Numbered from the stretch's first letter, positions 1 through 10,393 are shown. The stretch is 64,000 nucleotides of DNA from Gilliamella sp. WF3-4 (GCF_001690275.1 NZ_LZGW01000020.1:1-64000), one strand, 5' to 3'. Program-made: numbers and translations. The notes: generated by a model from the sequence alone, not told the origin.

Positions 1-675
<675 letters not shown>

Positions 676-700
676 TTTAAAGGCTTACAATTATGAGATG

Positions 701-727
701 AGGGTGTCATTTGATGCCCTTTCTTAT
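701..727 (+). terminator. Hairpin after tuf
   Basis: Stem 701-708 (agggtgtc) pairs with 713-720 (gatgccct), with G-U wobbles and a four-base loop, followed by ttcttat. It lies 25 bases after the tuf stop, so it is a likely intrinsic terminator or attenuator between tuf and secE. The T tract is short. Confidence 0.55.
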
Positions 728-813
728 CTAGTCTGTTTAGCAAAATGTTTTTATTTAAAAGAGCATTTTGGAAAGTAGATATTATTATAATATAACATAA
801 TCATGGGTTTTAT

Positions 814-1215
814 ATGCTAGTAAGTAACGAGGGTCAAAATACAAATACTGCTCTAGACAAATTGAAATGGTGTTTAGTTTTAGTATTGATTGCGTTTGTT
901 GTTTGGGGAAATTTTTATTTTGCTGAACCTAATGATATATATCAACCTAATACGATCGTTCGGATTATAGCGGTTGTTGTGCTTTCGCTATTAACTTTAT
1001 TCATTGCGATCACAACAGCTAAAGGTAAATCATTTTTGTTGTTTTTACAAGAATCACGAAAAGAGTTAAGAAAAGTTGTATGGCCGACTCGTAAAGAAAC
1101 GACACAAACAACCATGCTGATTGCTGCTATCACAGTTATTGTTGGTTTAGCGCTTTGGGGAATGGATTCTTTATTCGGTTCAGCCATCTTTTATTTAACA
1201 TCAATAGGGCGTTAA
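814..1215 (+). CDS. secE: Preprotein translocase subunit SecE
   Basis: 133 residues, near the 127 of E. coli SecE. Two membrane spans lie in the N-terminal half (around 20-38 and 50-68) and one at the C-terminus, with the conserved cytoplasmic amphipathic segment [17 protein letters not shown] between them (around 85-100), the hallmark of SecE. The protein clamps SecY in the inner-membrane SecYEG channel. It sits one base upstream of nusG and is surely co-transcribed with it. The ATG at 814 follows a short AT-rich leader with no strong ribosome-binding site visible. Confidence 0.95.
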   Translation: MLVSNEGQNTNTALDKLKWCLVLVLIAFVVWGNFYFAEPNDIYQPNTIVRIIAVVVLSLLTLFIAITTAKGKSFLLFLQESRKELRKVVWPTRKETTQTTMLIAAITVIVGLALWGMDSLFGSAIFYLTSIGR

Positions 1216-1216
1216 T

Positions 1217-1762
1217 ATGAGCGAAACACAACAAAAACGTTGGTATGTTATACAAGCGTATTCTGGTTATGAAGCGCGTGTAGCACAATCATTACGTGAA
1301 TATATTAAATTACATGATATGGAAGATTCTTTCGGGGAAGTATTAGTACCAACCGAAGAAGTTGTTGAAATGAAAAGCGGTCAGCGCCGTAAGAGTGAAC
1401 GTAAATTCTTTCCTGGTTATGTATTAGTTGAAATGGCAATGAATGATGCGACTTGGCATTTAGTAAGAAGTGTGCCAAGAACAATGGGCTTTATTGGTGG
1501 TACTTCTGATAGACCTGCCCCAATTAGTCAGCGTGAAGTTGATGCTATCATGAATCGATTACAACAAATTGGTGATAAGCCACGTCCTAAAACTTTATTT
1601 GAACCAGGTGAGCTTGTTCGTGTTAACGAAGGTCCATTTGCTGACTTTAATGGCGTTGTTGAAGAAGTTGATTATGAAAAAAGCCGCTTAAAAGTATCGG
1701 TTTCTATCTTCGGTCGTTCAACGCCTGTTGAGCTTGATTTTAGTCAAGTTGAAAAAAGCTAA
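1217..1762 (+). CDS. nusG: Transcription termination/antitermination protein NusG
   Basis: 181 residues, the same length as E. coli NusG. The N-terminal NGN domain begins [19 protein letters not shown] and contains [10 protein letters not shown]. The C-terminal KOW domain contains [19 protein letters not shown]. NusG binds RNA polymerase to raise processivity, and couples it to Rho or ribosomal protein S10. It directly follows secE, the standard arrangement, and an intrinsic terminator follows. Confidence 0.97.
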   Translation: MSETQQKRWYVIQAYSGYEARVAQSLREYIKLHDMEDSFGEVLVPTEEVVEMKSGQRRKSERKFFPGYVLVEMAMNDATWHLVRSVPRTMGFIGGTSDRPAPISQREVDAIMNRLQQIGDKPRPKTLFEPGELVRVNEGPFADFNGVVEEVDYEKSRLKVSVSIFGRSTPVELDFSQVEKS

Positions 1763-1796
1763 TCAATTTTATTAGAATAAATTATTTGATAAAATA

Positions 1797-1830
1797 AAAA
1801 ATCACAGAGTTAAATCTGTGATTTTTTTTT
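1797..1830 (+). terminator. Intrinsic terminator of secE-nusG
   Basis: Perfect stem of aaaatcacaga (from 1797) with its complement ending at 1825, a six-base loop and a run of nine T. It also has an A tract on its left, so it could work for the convergent yheS transcript too. Confidence 0.85.
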
Positions 1831-1888
1831 ATTCTAGCCAATAAAATTAAACTTATTTATTACAATATTGTATTACAAGCGAGATAAT

Positions 1889-3808
1889 CTATTCTATTTG
1901 AAATTCTTCGAGTTGCTGTTGCAAGTCCAACCACTTTAACTCGCTTTGCTCTAACTCGCTTTTCAGTTGGCTTTGTTGCAAAAGTAAACTTGTTAAATTC
2001 GATTTTTTATTGGCTTCATACATCATTGGATCAGACAGTTGTTGCTCTATCATTTGCAGTTGTTTTGCTAAATTTTCCTGTACTTGCTCTTCTTTTTGTA
2101 ACTGTTTTTTTATTGGTTGCATTTGAGCGCGTAATTCAGCTTGTTTGCGCTTTTGCTCTTTACGATCCTGAGCTGAAACGTTATTATTTTCTTTTTTGAC
2201 TAAATCACCTTCTTCATTAGTTTGGCGATCACTTTTTTGCTCTTCCGTCAGCCATTTTTGATAATCATCGAGATCTCCCTCAAATGGTTCAACTTTATGA
2301 TCATGAACCAAATAAAATTCATCAGTCGTGGAACGTAACAAATGACGATCATGTGAAACGACAACCAAAGCTCCATCAAAATCAATCAGTGCTTCTGTCA
2401 ATGCTTGTCGCATATCTAAATCTAAATGGTTGGTTGGCTCATCTAATAGTAGCAAGTTAGGTTTTTGCCATACAATTAAAGCCAAAACAAGGCGTGCTTT
2501 TTCGCCCCCCGAAAACGTTTTGACTGGTTCGCTGACTTTATCGCCTTGAAAATCATACCCACCTAGATAATTACGCAGTTCTTGTTCGGTATTTCTTGGC
2601 TCAGCAAGCTGTGTTAAATGCCAGAGTGGCGACTCATCGGAGCGTAAATATTCTAACTGATGCTGAGCGAAATAGCCAAGTTGAATACCTTTAGCAAGAT
2701 TAATATGTCCTTCTTTAGGAGAAAGCTCACCTGCTAATAGTTTTATTAATGTTGATTTTCCAGCACCATTGCGCCCTAATAATCCAATCCGAGATCCAGG
2801 AACTAAATTAAGTTTAATCTTTTCTAGTATAATTTTATCATCATAACCCGCCACAACTTTTTCCATCATTAACAAAGGGCTAGGAAGAAATTCAGCTGGC
2901 TTAAAATGAAAATGAAATGGGTTATCAATATGCGCTGGCGCAATGAGCTCCATTCTTTCTAACATTTTTATACGACTTTGGGCCTGCTTCGCTTTAGTTG
3001 CCTTTGCTCTAAAGCGATCGATATAGTTCTGTAAATGTGCAACTTTTTGTTGTTGCCTTTCATAAAGCGATTGTTGTTGTGCCAACTTCGTTGAGCGTTG
3101 AGTTTCAAATGAAGAATAGTTGCCGGTATATTCAAATAAATTTCTTTGTTCAATATGAATAATTTTATTAACTAACGGATCTAAAAAATCACGATCATGA
3201 GAGATTAAAATCAACGTGCCTGAATAATTACTTAACCACTTTTCAAGCCAAATAACAGCGTCTAAATCAAGGTGATTAGTCGGTTCGTCAAGCAACAATA
3301 AATCAGAACGGCACATCAAGGCTTGTGCCAAATTTAACCGCATCCGCCAACCACCTGAATATGATTTAACTGGGGACATTAATTGCTCATTAGAGAACCC
3401 TAAGCCATGAAGCAGCGTTGCTGCTCGAGCACGAATAGTCCATGCATCGATAGTATCAAACTTTTCATGAATAACCGCAATTTGTTCACCATTATTTTGC
3501 TTATTAGCAATATCTAACTGTTTTTCTAATTGACGGTATTCCCGATCTCCATCAATGGCATATTCAATAGCAGGAATATCCAATGCAGGCGTGTCTTGAT
3601 TGACCCAAGCAAGTTGCCATTGAGGTGGTATACTTAATTTACCTGCATCAGCTTGAATTTCGCCTTTTATCAGTGAAAAAAGAGTGGATTTACCGCAACC
3701 ATTTTTACCCACTAATCCCACTTTTTGTTGAGGATTAATGGTTGCCGAAGCATTATCTAAAAGCAAATTAATGCCTCGACGCACTTGGATTGAATCAAAT
3801 ACAATCAT
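1889..3808 (-). CDS. yheS: ABC-F family ATPase YheS
   Basis: 639 residues (E. coli YheS 637). Two ABC cassettes in one chain, with no membrane domain: Walker A GKNGCGKST near residue 35 and GRNGAGKST near 345; signatures SGGWRMRLNLAQAL and SGGEKARLVLAL; Walker B LLLLDEPTNHLDLD in both halves. The interdomain linker and the C-terminal part (from about 530) are charged and Q/E/K-rich, with coiled-coil character. ABC-F proteins act at the ribosome, usually near the E site, to help stalled translation. The N-terminus MIVFDSIQVRRG matches YheS and supports the start. It lies downstream of the OPT gene but has its own leader. Confidence 0.93.
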   Translation of the reverse strand: MIVFDSIQVRRGINLLLDNASATINPQQKVGLVGKNGCGKSTLFSLIKGEIQADAGKLSIPPQWQLAWVNQDTPALDIPAIEYAIDGDREYRQLEKQLDIANKQNNGEQIAVIHEKFDTIDAWTIRARAATLLHGLGFSNEQLMSPVKSYSGGWRMRLNLAQALMCRSDLLLLDEPTNHLDLDAVIWLEKWLSNYSGTLILISHDRDFLDPLVNKIIHIEQRNLFEYTGNYSSFETQRSTKLAQQQSLYERQQQKVAHLQNYIDRFRAKATKAKQAQSRIKMLERMELIAPAHIDNPFHFHFKPAEFLPSPLLMMEKVVAGYDDKIILEKIKLNLVPGSRIGLLGRNGAGKSTLIKLLAGELSPKEGHINLAKGIQLGYFAQHQLEYLRSDESPLWHLTQLAEPRNTEQELRNYLGGYDFQGDKVSEPVKTFSGGEKARLVLALIVWQKPNLLLLDEPTNHLDLDMRQALTEALIDFDGALVVVSHDRHLLRSTTDEFYLVHDHKVEPFEGDLDDYQKWLTEEQKSDRQTNEEGDLVKKENNNVSAQDRKEQKRKQAELRAQMQPIKKQLQKEEQVQENLAKQLQMIEQQLSDPMMYEANKKSNLTSLLLQQSQLKSELEQSELKWLDLQQQLEEFQIE

Positions 3809-3901
3809 GATATCTTGTCTATTATTAAAAATGTGTTAATAAAAATATTGTTTTAATTATTAAAAATAAGAAATAACATAAAACAATAAAAGTTGATAAA
3901 A

Positions 3902-3927
3902 AAGCCCTTTGTAAAAACAAAGGGCTT
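3902..3927 (-). terminator. Intrinsic terminator of the OPT transporter gene
   Basis: An 11-bp stem (3902-3912 with 3917-3927, aagccctttgt) and a four-base loop. Read on the minus strand it is followed by a run of T, placing it 20 bases after the OPT stop codon. Confidence 0.85.
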
Positions 3928-3946
3928 AAATTAGTTACTTAAATGA

Positions 3947-5950
3947 CTATTTTTTTATAGCCGATAAAGCACGACGAATAAAGAGTGCACATATACTAAC
4001 AAAAACAAAGAGACCTAAAAGTTCAGGTAATATGCCTAAATTAACTGGTATTGCCAGTGGTGCATCATTGCCACCATTGGTAATACTAATCACAATTACA
4101 ACCGCTAATAAAACACCAACTAAACTTTCACCAACAATTAATCCTGAAGCAATTAATGCTGCTTTACGATCCACTTTTTTGAATTGTTGTTCTGGATCTA
4201 AATTTTGCGCTTTGGCCTTTTTATAAGCATTACGTTTAATTATCCAAGATAATAAAGTACCGATAATAATCGGTGTTGTGATATTTGGTGGTAAATAAAT
4301 ACCTAGACCAACAGCCAGTGCAGGTATGCGGAAATTAGACTTATTCTTGGCAAGGATTACATCAATTGCGATAATAATAGCCCCCACAGCAAGTCCAATT
4401 AAGATCATAGTCCAATCAAGTTTATGTGCAAAAATACCTTTAGCTATTGTTGTCATCAACGTTGCTTGTGGTGCGGCTAAAACTTGAGTTGTGTCCATAT
4501 CTGTGCGAGGTAAGGCACCAGTAAAACCGTAAGCGTTGTATAAAATTTCTAAAATAGGCGCAATAACAATAGCACCAACAACACAGCCAAGTAATAATGC
4601 GACTTGTTGCTTCCATGGTGTAGCATTAACCAAATGACCTGTTTTTAGGTCTTGTAAATTATCGTTAGAAATGCAAGCCACAGCCAAAACAGTACTGGTA
4701 GTAAACAGTGCGAGAGCCGTGGCAAAATTGGAGCCTTCAATAGAATCCAGCATGCCATTGACTTCGCCAAGACCTAATAAGATTAATGAAATGACAATCA
4801 CGGCAACAATGGCAATACCCGATATTGGGCTAGCCGATGAGCCAACAAGTCCTGCCATATAACCACAAGCCGCGGCAACTAAAAAGCCCATAATAAAAGC
4901 AAATAATACAGCGCTAAAAACTAATGTCCATGCAATACCAGCAGATAGTCCACTATCGGCAATAAATGAATAGAAAGTCACTAATAAAATGACCAACATA
5001 CTACCCATAATTAATAAAATCGCTTTTGGTGATAAATCTCGTTCGGTTGGTGCGATGTCGTTTACTGACACATCAGAACGCATAGTTTTAAATGAAATTT
5101 TTAACCCTTCAATCATCGGTTTGATTAGTGTTAGTAGCGTCCAAACTGCTGCAATAGCGATTACGCCAGCACCAATAAAGCGAATATCACTAGCCCAAAA
5201 CCCCATAGCGATTTTGGATAAAGGCTGAGTAGTATCATAATCACTTATTGCACTTAAAATTGGAATACCAAAAACCCAGCCAATCATGGTACCAATTAAA
5301 ATAGCAATTCCAGACATAATACCGATTAAATAACCCGCACTAAGCAAAGCTAATGAGAATCCCATCGGGAGTTGAAAAATAGATTTGCCAGCTGAAAACC
5401 AATAGGCTGTATTTTCGGATAACACACGAAAACCATTAGTAAATAGGCTAACAATAGAGGCAATAACACCACCAAATAAAATATCTTTTAACCCCTCGTT
5501 CGCCTCATTATTATTAGTTTCAGAACCTGCTTTTAAAATTTCAGCGGCGGCTATCCCTTCAGGATAAGGCAAATTACTTTTTACTACCATGACATGTCGC
5601 AATGGAATGGAAAATAAAACACCAAGCATTCCACCTGCTGAGCATACCGCAAAGGTTAGCCAAAATGGAAAGCTATGCCAATATCCAATCATTAACAAGC
5701 CAGGAAGCACGAAAATAATTGAAGATAATGTACCTGCTGCCGATGCCTGAGTTTGTATCATATTATTTTCTAAAATGGTAGAGCCCGAAAACAGTTTTAA
5801 TATTGCCATTGAAATCACCGCAGCAGGAATGGCTGACGAGAATGTCAATCCGACTTTTAAGCCAAGATAAACATTTGATGCAGTAAAAATGACAGTTATA
5901 AAAGCACCAAGAATGGTACCTCTTAAAGTAAGTTCACGTAAATTATGCAT
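3947..5950 (-). CDS. OPT family oligopeptide transporter
   Basis: 667 residues with about 15 hydrophobic segments spread over the whole length. The N-terminal region ELTLRGTILGAFITVIFTAS-NVYLGLKVGLTFSSAIPAAV is the typical start of bacterial OPT proteins. FSGSTILENNMIQTQASA and the NLPYPEG motif are also family hallmarks. OPT carriers import small peptides, or metal chelates in some plants and fungi, driven by protons; the substrate here cannot be read from sequence. E. coli K-12 lacks an obvious homologue, while Pasteurellaceae have one. It is followed by its own terminator and then yheS. Confidence 0.88.
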   Translation of the reverse strand: MHNLRELTLRGTILGAFITVIFTASNVYLGLKVGLTFSSAIPAAVISMAILKLFSGSTILENNMIQTQASAAGTLSSIIFVLPGLLMIGYWHSFPFWLTFAVCSAGGMLGVLFSIPLRHVMVVKSNLPYPEGIAAAEILKAGSETNNNEANEGLKDILFGGVIASIVSLFTNGFRVLSENTAYWFSAGKSIFQLPMGFSLALLSAGYLIGIMSGIAILIGTMIGWVFGIPILSAISDYDTTQPLSKIAMGFWASDIRFIGAGVIAIAAVWTLLTLIKPMIEGLKISFKTMRSDVSVNDIAPTERDLSPKAILLIMGSMLVILLVTFYSFIADSGLSAGIAWTLVFSAVLFAFIMGFLVAAACGYMAGLVGSSASPISGIAIVAVIVISLILLGLGEVNGMLDSIEGSNFATALALFTTSTVLAVACISNDNLQDLKTGHLVNATPWKQQVALLLGCVVGAIVIAPILEILYNAYGFTGALPRTDMDTTQVLAAPQATLMTTIAKGIFAHKLDWTMILIGLAVGAIIIAIDVILAKNKSNFRIPALAVGLGIYLPPNITTPIIIGTLLSWIIKRNAYKKAKAQNLDPEQQFKKVDRKAALIASGLIVGESLVGVLLAVVIVISITNGGNDAPLAIPVNLGILPELLGLFVFVSICALFIRRALSAIKK

Positions 5951-6141
5951 ATTATTTAATAGAGTTAATTTAATAAGGGGGTATTATATACTTAATTCAC
6001 ATTTATCGGCTAGAAGTTCCGTAAATAGCCTTATTTTAGCTGTTTTTATGGTGATTTTTGATGAAATTATTATCAACAGCATCAAAATATATTGAAATTA
6101 ATATTTAAAAGAACAACCGTTTTACTATCAAACCATTTACA

Positions 6142-6981
6142 ATGGTACAACCAATGATTCATTTTATGAGAAATATTGTGAAGGAATTACAGCGCTTACA
6201 AGCAATCACCAAACAACTCCGCGACCCAATTAATGGTTGCCAATGGGATCGAGTTCAAACTTTTGCTTCATTAAAATCTTATACACTAGAAGAAACATAC
6301 GAAGTACTTGATGCCATTGATAAACAAGATACAGATGAACTAAAAAAAGAACTGGGTGATCTACTGTTTCACATTGTCTTTTATGCCGATTTGGCCAATG
6401 AGCAAGAGCTGTTTAATTTTGATGATATTTGCCAATCTGTAGCAGATAAATTAGTTTATCGCCATCCTCATATTTTTACAGACAACCAAACACAAAAACC
6501 GAATTGGGAACAACTTAAACAAAAAGAGCGCGATCAAAAAGCGCAATATTCGTTACTAGATGATATTCCTAAGGCAATCCCAGCCCTAATGCAAGCAGAA
6601 AAAATTCAAAAACGGTGCGCCTCGGTTGGATTTGATTGGAATGATATCATTGCGGTACTTGATAAAGTAAAAGAAGAAATTAACGAAGTAGAGCAAGAGT
6701 TAGAACACCCAAGACAAGATCCACAAAAAATAGAAGAAGAGCTTGGCGATTTATTATTTGCTACCGTCAACTTAGCAAGGCATTTAAAAATTAAATCGGA
6801 ACAGTGCTTAAAGCAAGCCAATAAAAAATTTACTCGACGATTTCAACAAGTCGAATCAATACTCAAACAAAAAAATATAACTTTAATTGATGCAACACTT
6901 GAACAAATGGAAGCCGCATGGCAAAGTGTTAAGCAATTAGAACAGATTAAACTCAATAGCGAAGTGAATAAAAATGACTGA
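6142..6981 (+). CDS. mazG: Nucleoside triphosphate pyrophosphohydrolase MazG
   Basis: Up to 279 residues (E. coli MazG 263). Two tandem all-alpha MazG domains. The first holds the metal-binding pattern EETYEV and KKELGDLLFHIVFYADLA; the second repeats it as EEINEVEQELE and EEELGDLLFATVNLARHL. The enzyme hydrolyses NTPs and dNTPs to monophosphates, cleaning the nucleotide pool and modulating ppGpp-linked survival. The ATG at 6142 gives a longer N-terminus than usual; the ATG at 6166 (MRNIVKELQRLQ) or the GTG at 6178 fit the family length better, and none has a clear Shine-Dalgarno. The end overlaps the next gene by 8 bases. Confidence 0.93.
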   Translation: MVQPMIHFMRNIVKELQRLQAITKQLRDPINGCQWDRVQTFASLKSYTLEETYEVLDAIDKQDTDELKKELGDLLFHIVFYADLANEQELFNFDDICQSVADKLVYRHPHIFTDNQTQKPNWEQLKQKERDQKAQYSLLDDIPKAIPALMQAEKIQKRCASVGFDWNDIIAVLDKVKEEINEVEQELEHPRQDPQKIEEELGDLLFATVNLARHLKIKSEQCLKQANKKFTRRFQQVESILKQKNITLIDATLEQMEAAWQSVKQLEQIKLNSEVNKND

Positions 6982-7414
6982 ACAAAAAAATGAATTATAT
7001 CAAGAAATTGAAGCATGGGCGCAAAACGCCATATTGAATAGCCCAATATGGAGCATTAATCAGCTTGATTACTCAGAAAAAAGCATCACCGTTGTTGAAA
7101 TGATTATTAGTGAACTGGCTGAAAAGAACTTCAGCATTTCAGAAGAGCAATTAAACATGATCTCACAAGAATATGGCTGTTATTTATTACTCACCGCCCA
7201 TAAATTATATGGTGGTGAGTTTTATTGGAATGAAGAGTTTGAACAACCCATGTTAATTTGCTGTGAACCTGATTCGATGATAGCTCTGATGACATGGAAC
7301 AAAGTCAAAGGACGTTTAGTGGGGGATAAAGCCGATCATATCGCCTACTTCTTAGATGAATTTGGTAAAGCTACCTTTCAACCAGAAAAAGGTACTCATA
7401 TGGTTTATTTATAA
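6974..7414 (+). CDS. Hypothetical protein, possibly DUF3806-like
   Basis: 146 residues, no signal peptide or membrane span, acidic (many E and D). The start overlaps the mazG stop, so the two are translationally coupled. The pattern of a conserved G-Y-L core, a GGEFYW stretch near residue 76 and a later proline-rich strand is reminiscent of the small cytoplasmic DUF3806 or immunity-like folds, but I do not recognise it securely. Its function is unknown; coupling to mazG suggests stable co-expression only. Confidence 0.7.
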   Translation: MTEQKNELYQEIEAWAQNAILNSPIWSINQLDYSEKSITVVEMIISELAEKNFSISEEQLNMISQEYGCYLLLTAHKLYGGEFYWNEEFEQPMLICCEPDSMIALMTWNKVKGRLVGDKADHIAYFLDEFGKATFQPEKGTHMVYL

Positions 7415-7804
7415 TTCGCTTAAATTGAAATATAGCCTAATAAATGCGATGATAGCCTCTAATATGAGGCTATATCACTGCCTAAATATTTTCACTGATA
7501 GCTTGCTAACTCGACTAACGGCAACAAACAAAACCACGCTACAATTCTGGTTATTGAAAACGACATCAATATGTTGCTTAATTTTTATTGGCAATATACG
7601 ATAAAAATTAATAACAATATGGTTTAATGGGAAATATTTGATTATTTCGACTTCGTAACAAAACTTTAGAATTTATTCAAATTGTATTTAAAATTGAGTA
7701 GTATTTTGAAAATTAATACTTACCACATGCCATCATCCAAAGATAAAAGCTGCAAAATATAGATCCCTTATCACATACTAGATTCAGTAAAAAATAAAAA
7801 AACC

Positions 7805-7915
7805 CAATAAAATCAATTGGTTTTCTGAATGATTTTTAAGTGCTAGATGTATTGTTTTGGGGCTTATTTAATTTAGCACTTTTTAAGTTTTGTGGATAAA
7901 ATTCACCATTGATGA
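7805..7915 (+). repeat. Dispersed intergenic repeat, copy A
   Basis: Block 1 (7805-7831, caataaaatcaattgg plus ttttctgaatg) recurs on the other strand at 61511-61537 with 26 of 27 bases identical and at 61842-61868 with 24 of 27. Block 2 (7885-7915, containing aagttttgtggataaaatt) recurs at 61786-61818 in the same relative order and orientation as in copy C. Block 2 carries the DnaA-box sequence ttatccaca on the minus strand. Confidence 0.7.
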
Positions 7916-7916
7916 T

Positions 7917-8003
7917 AACTTTCGAGTAGAAAGTTGGACTTCTCCCAAAGGTAAGCAACAGGATTTGGGTAAGTAAGAGAGAGGTCAAGAAACCTCTCTT
8001 GTT
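7917..8003 (+). ncRNA. Candidate small structured RNA
   Basis: Three hairpins in 85 bases: aactttc/gaaagtt around 7917-7935, an interrupted stem actt..cccaaa / tttggg..agt around 7938-7972, and an agagaggt/acctctct stem around 7979-8000 followed by tgttta. The density of pairing is out of line with the surrounding AT-rich DNA. It could equally be an extended 3' region of efp on the opposite strand. No family is recognised. Confidence 0.3.
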
Positions 8004-8034
8004 TATGATAAATTAAAATTAATCATAAGTTACT

Positions 8035-8601
8035 TTATTTTACGCGTGAAACATATTCACCTGAGCGTGTATCAACTTTTAGAATTTCGCCAATTTGTAC
8101 AAATAGTGGCACACGTACGACAGCACCAGTTGATAGCGTTGCTGGTTTTCCACCCGTTCCTGCTGTGTCACCTTTTAGACCTGGATCGGTTTCAATCACT
8201 TCAAGCTCAACAAAGTTCGGTGGCGTTACTGCAATTGGCTGACCATTCCATAAAGTTAAAATACATTCAGCTTGATCAACTAGCCATTTGGCATTATCGC
8301 CAACTGCTTTAGCATCAGCTGAAAGTTGTTCAAATGTTTCATTATTCATGAAATGCCAAAACTCGCCATCGGTATAAAGATAAGTTAAATTCATATCCAC
8401 AACATCAGCGGCTTCAACTGATTCGCCAGATTTGAAAGTTTTATCGACAGTTTTTCCTGAAAGTAATTTTTTAATTTTTACGCGGTTAATTGATTGACCT
8501 TTACCGGGTTTGTAAAATTCATTTTCAACAATGACACATGGCTCGCCATCTTGCATTATTTTAAGACCCGCTTTAAACTCATTAGTACTATAAGATGCCA
8601 T
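8035..8601 (-). CDS. efp: Elongation factor P
   Basis: 188 residues, as in E. coli. Three beta-barrel domains. The loop YKPGKGQ places lysine 34 exactly where EF-P receives beta-lysine from EpmA after EpmB makes it. EF-P enters the ribosomal E site and rescues polyproline stalls. The C-terminal domain contains [18 protein letters not shown], the EF-P signature. It is divergent from epmB, whose start lies 33 bases away, so both share one small promoter region, as in E. coli. The partner ligase gene epmA is not in the window. Confidence 0.97.
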   Translation of the reverse strand: MASYSTNEFKAGLKIMQDGEPCVIVENEFYKPGKGQSINRVKIKKLLSGKTVDKTFKSGESVEAADVVDMNLTYLYTDGEFWHFMNNETFEQLSADAKAVGDNAKWLVDQAECILTLWNGQPIAVTPPNFVELEVIETDPGLKGDTAGTGGKPATLSTGAVVRVPLFVQIGEILKVDTRSGEYVSRVK

Positions 8602-8634
8602 AAAAGCTCCAACTAAAATTCTGAATTACAAAAA

Positions 8635-9663
8635 ATGAGCCACATTATACAGCAAAAAATTGAACTACCAAATAATAAAGATAAATGGATTATAGAGCTT
8701 GCCAATGTTGTGACAGATATCAATGTTTTATATGCTTATTTGGATCTAGACCCAAAAACCATTTCAAGCTCTATGCAATTGGCAAAAAAGCAGTTTCCAC
8801 TTCGTGTACCTATGGCTTTCATCAACCGGATGAAAAGAGGCGACAATAACGACCCTCTTTTATTGCAGGTGCTTTGCGATGATAACGAATTATTAAAAGT
8901 AAAGGGTTATAGCAATGACCCATTACAAGAGCAAGATAATGTTATCCCTGGGCTATTACATAAGTATCATAACCGAGCATTGTTAATAACGAAAACAGCC
9001 TGTGCAATTAACTGCCGTTACTGTTTTAGGCGACATTTCCCTTATCACGATAACCAAGGCAATAAAAAAAACCTGGCTTTTGCACTTGAATATATTGCTA
9101 ACCATCCAGAACTTGATGAAATTATTTTATCAGGTGGTGATCCTTTAATGGCTAAAGATCATGAAATAGCATTTTTGATTAATGCCTTAGAACAAATCCC
9201 ACATATTAAACGTTTGCGTATCCATACCCGTTTAGCCGTTGTTATTCCTTCACGAGTAACATCTGAGCTTTGCAAATTATTTTTTGAAAGCAGGTTGCAA
9301 ATTGTAGTAGTTACTCACATTAATCATCCCAATGAGATTGATAATGATGTTGCTAATGCAATTAGACTTTTAAAACAAAGTGATGTGACAACACTGAATC
9401 AGAGCGTGTTATTGAAAAATGTTAATGACAACGCCAAGGTTTTAGCACAGTTAAGTAATCGGCTTTTCGATATTGGTATTTTGCCTTATTACATCCATTT
9501 GTTAGATAAAGTGCAAGGCGCCGCCCATTTTTTAGTCGAAGATGATGTTGCAAAAATCATAATGAAACAGTTAGCCGAAAAGATATCGGGTTATTTGGTA
9601 CCTAAATTAGCACGCGAAGTCGGTGGCGAAAAAAGTAAGCGTGTACTTGCTTTTATGGATTAG
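8635..9663 (+). CDS. epmB: EF-P beta-lysylation protein, lysine 2,3-aminomutase EpmB
   Basis: 342 residues, as in E. coli EpmB (YjeK). Radical-SAM motif CAINCRYC at residues 123-130 (Cys123, Cys127, Cys130), followed by RRHFPY and the SAM-binding SGGDPL. The enzyme uses S-adenosylmethionine, an Fe-S cluster and PLP to turn (S)-alpha-lysine into (R)-beta-lysine for EF-P Lys34. Its position divergent from efp supports this over a catabolic lysine aminomutase, which is longer. Confidence 0.95.
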   Translation: MSHIIQQKIELPNNKDKWIIELANVVTDINVLYAYLDLDPKTISSSMQLAKKQFPLRVPMAFINRMKRGDNNDPLLLQVLCDDNELLKVKGYSNDPLQEQDNVIPGLLHKYHNRALLITKTACAINCRYCFRRHFPYHDNQGNKKNLAFALEYIANHPELDEIILSGGDPLMAKDHEIAFLINALEQIPHIKRLRIHTRLAVVIPSRVTSELCKLFFESRLQIVVVTHINHPNEIDNDVANAIRLLKQSDVTTLNQSVLLKNVNDNAKVLAQLSNRLFDIGILPYYIHLLDKVQGAAHFLVEDDVAKIIMKQLAEKISGYLVPKLAREVGGEKSKRVLAFMD

Positions 9664-9779
9664 TTGATTTATTTTTGTTTTTTTAACCTATTATGTTATA
9701 AGAATTTGTTTAATTTTATTCAATTGTGCCATAATGAACTGTTAATGGTTCTTATTCAAATAAATCGGTGAAAATCTCA

Positions 9780-9808
9780 TTGACGAAAAATAAAATAGTC
9801 TCTATAAT
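9780..9808 (+). promoter_or_regulatory. Sigma-70 promoter of rpmH-rnpA
   Basis: -35 TTGACG at 9780-9785 and a perfect -10 TATAAT at 9803-9808, separated by 17 bases, about 75 bases upstream of the rpmH start. This is a near-consensus strong promoter, as expected for a ribosomal-protein operon. Confidence 0.8.
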
Positions 9809-9878
9809 TCCGACTTCTTTAATTAATGCTGTGGAGTTTAGACTCTGCAACCTGTTGATAAATTAGATTTGGATATAA

Positions 9879-10025
<147 letters not shown>

Positions 10026-10036
10026 TTTAAAGTTGG

Positions 10037-10393
10037 GTGATTAAGTTCACTTTTCCTCGGGAGTTACGATTGCTAACTCCCTTTGATTTTAATCATGTCT
10101 TCCAAGAGTCCGTGCGGGCTGGGTCGCCGTTTTTAACTTTAGTGGCCCGTAAAAATAACTGTAACCATATACGGTTAGGGTTTGCTATAGCGAAAAAACA
10201 GGTAAAAAGAGCGCATGAGCGTAATCGTATTAAACGATTGACTAAAGAGTATTTTCGACATCATCAACATCAACTTCCTAATATTGATTTTATTTTGATG
10301 GCTAAACAGCCTGTTATAGATTTAGATAATCAACAAATCGTTGAAACACTCAATAAATTATGTCAACGAATCATAGCCAAGATCGATATTTAA
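10037..10393 (+). CDS. rnpA: Ribonuclease P protein component
   Basis: 118 residues (E. coli 119), GTG start at 10037 as in E. coli rnpA. It begins with [13 protein letters not shown] and carries the RNA-binding RNR motif in [19 protein letters not shown] (about 55-73). It is the protein cofactor of RNase P, which matures the 5' ends of tRNAs. The downstream yidD reading frame opens inside its 3' end. Confidence 0.96.
   Translation: MIKFTFPRELRLLTPFDFNHVFQESVRAGSPFLTLVARKNNCNHIRLGFAIAKKQVKRAHERNRIKRLTKEYFRHHQHQLPNIDFILMAKQPVIDLDNQQIVETLNKLCQRIIAKIDI

Larger units (their letters stand above)
7415..8034. other. Structured intergenic region between mazG unit and efp
   Basis: 620 bases with no credible gene. 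It holds an inverted repeat at 7452-7473 (atagcctc / gaggctat), a dispersed-repeat core at 7805-7831, a perfect DnaA-box 9-mer on the minus strand at 7891-7899 and three successive hairpins between about 7917 and 8000. The last hairpin can serve as a terminator for converging transcripts. Confidence 0.6.

Noticed and set aside
5889..6095. Short open frame between the OPT and mazG genes
   Set aside because: It begins inside the OPT gene on the opposite strand and shows no protein-like features.
7356..7604. Open frame after the mazG partner gene
   Set aside because: It overlaps the real gene in another frame, then reads through AT-rich intergenic sequence.
7721..7730. taccacatgc shared with the complement of 61738-61747 as part of the dispersed repeat
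   Set aside because: Its position relative to blocks 1 and 2 differs between the two loci, so the match may be chance.
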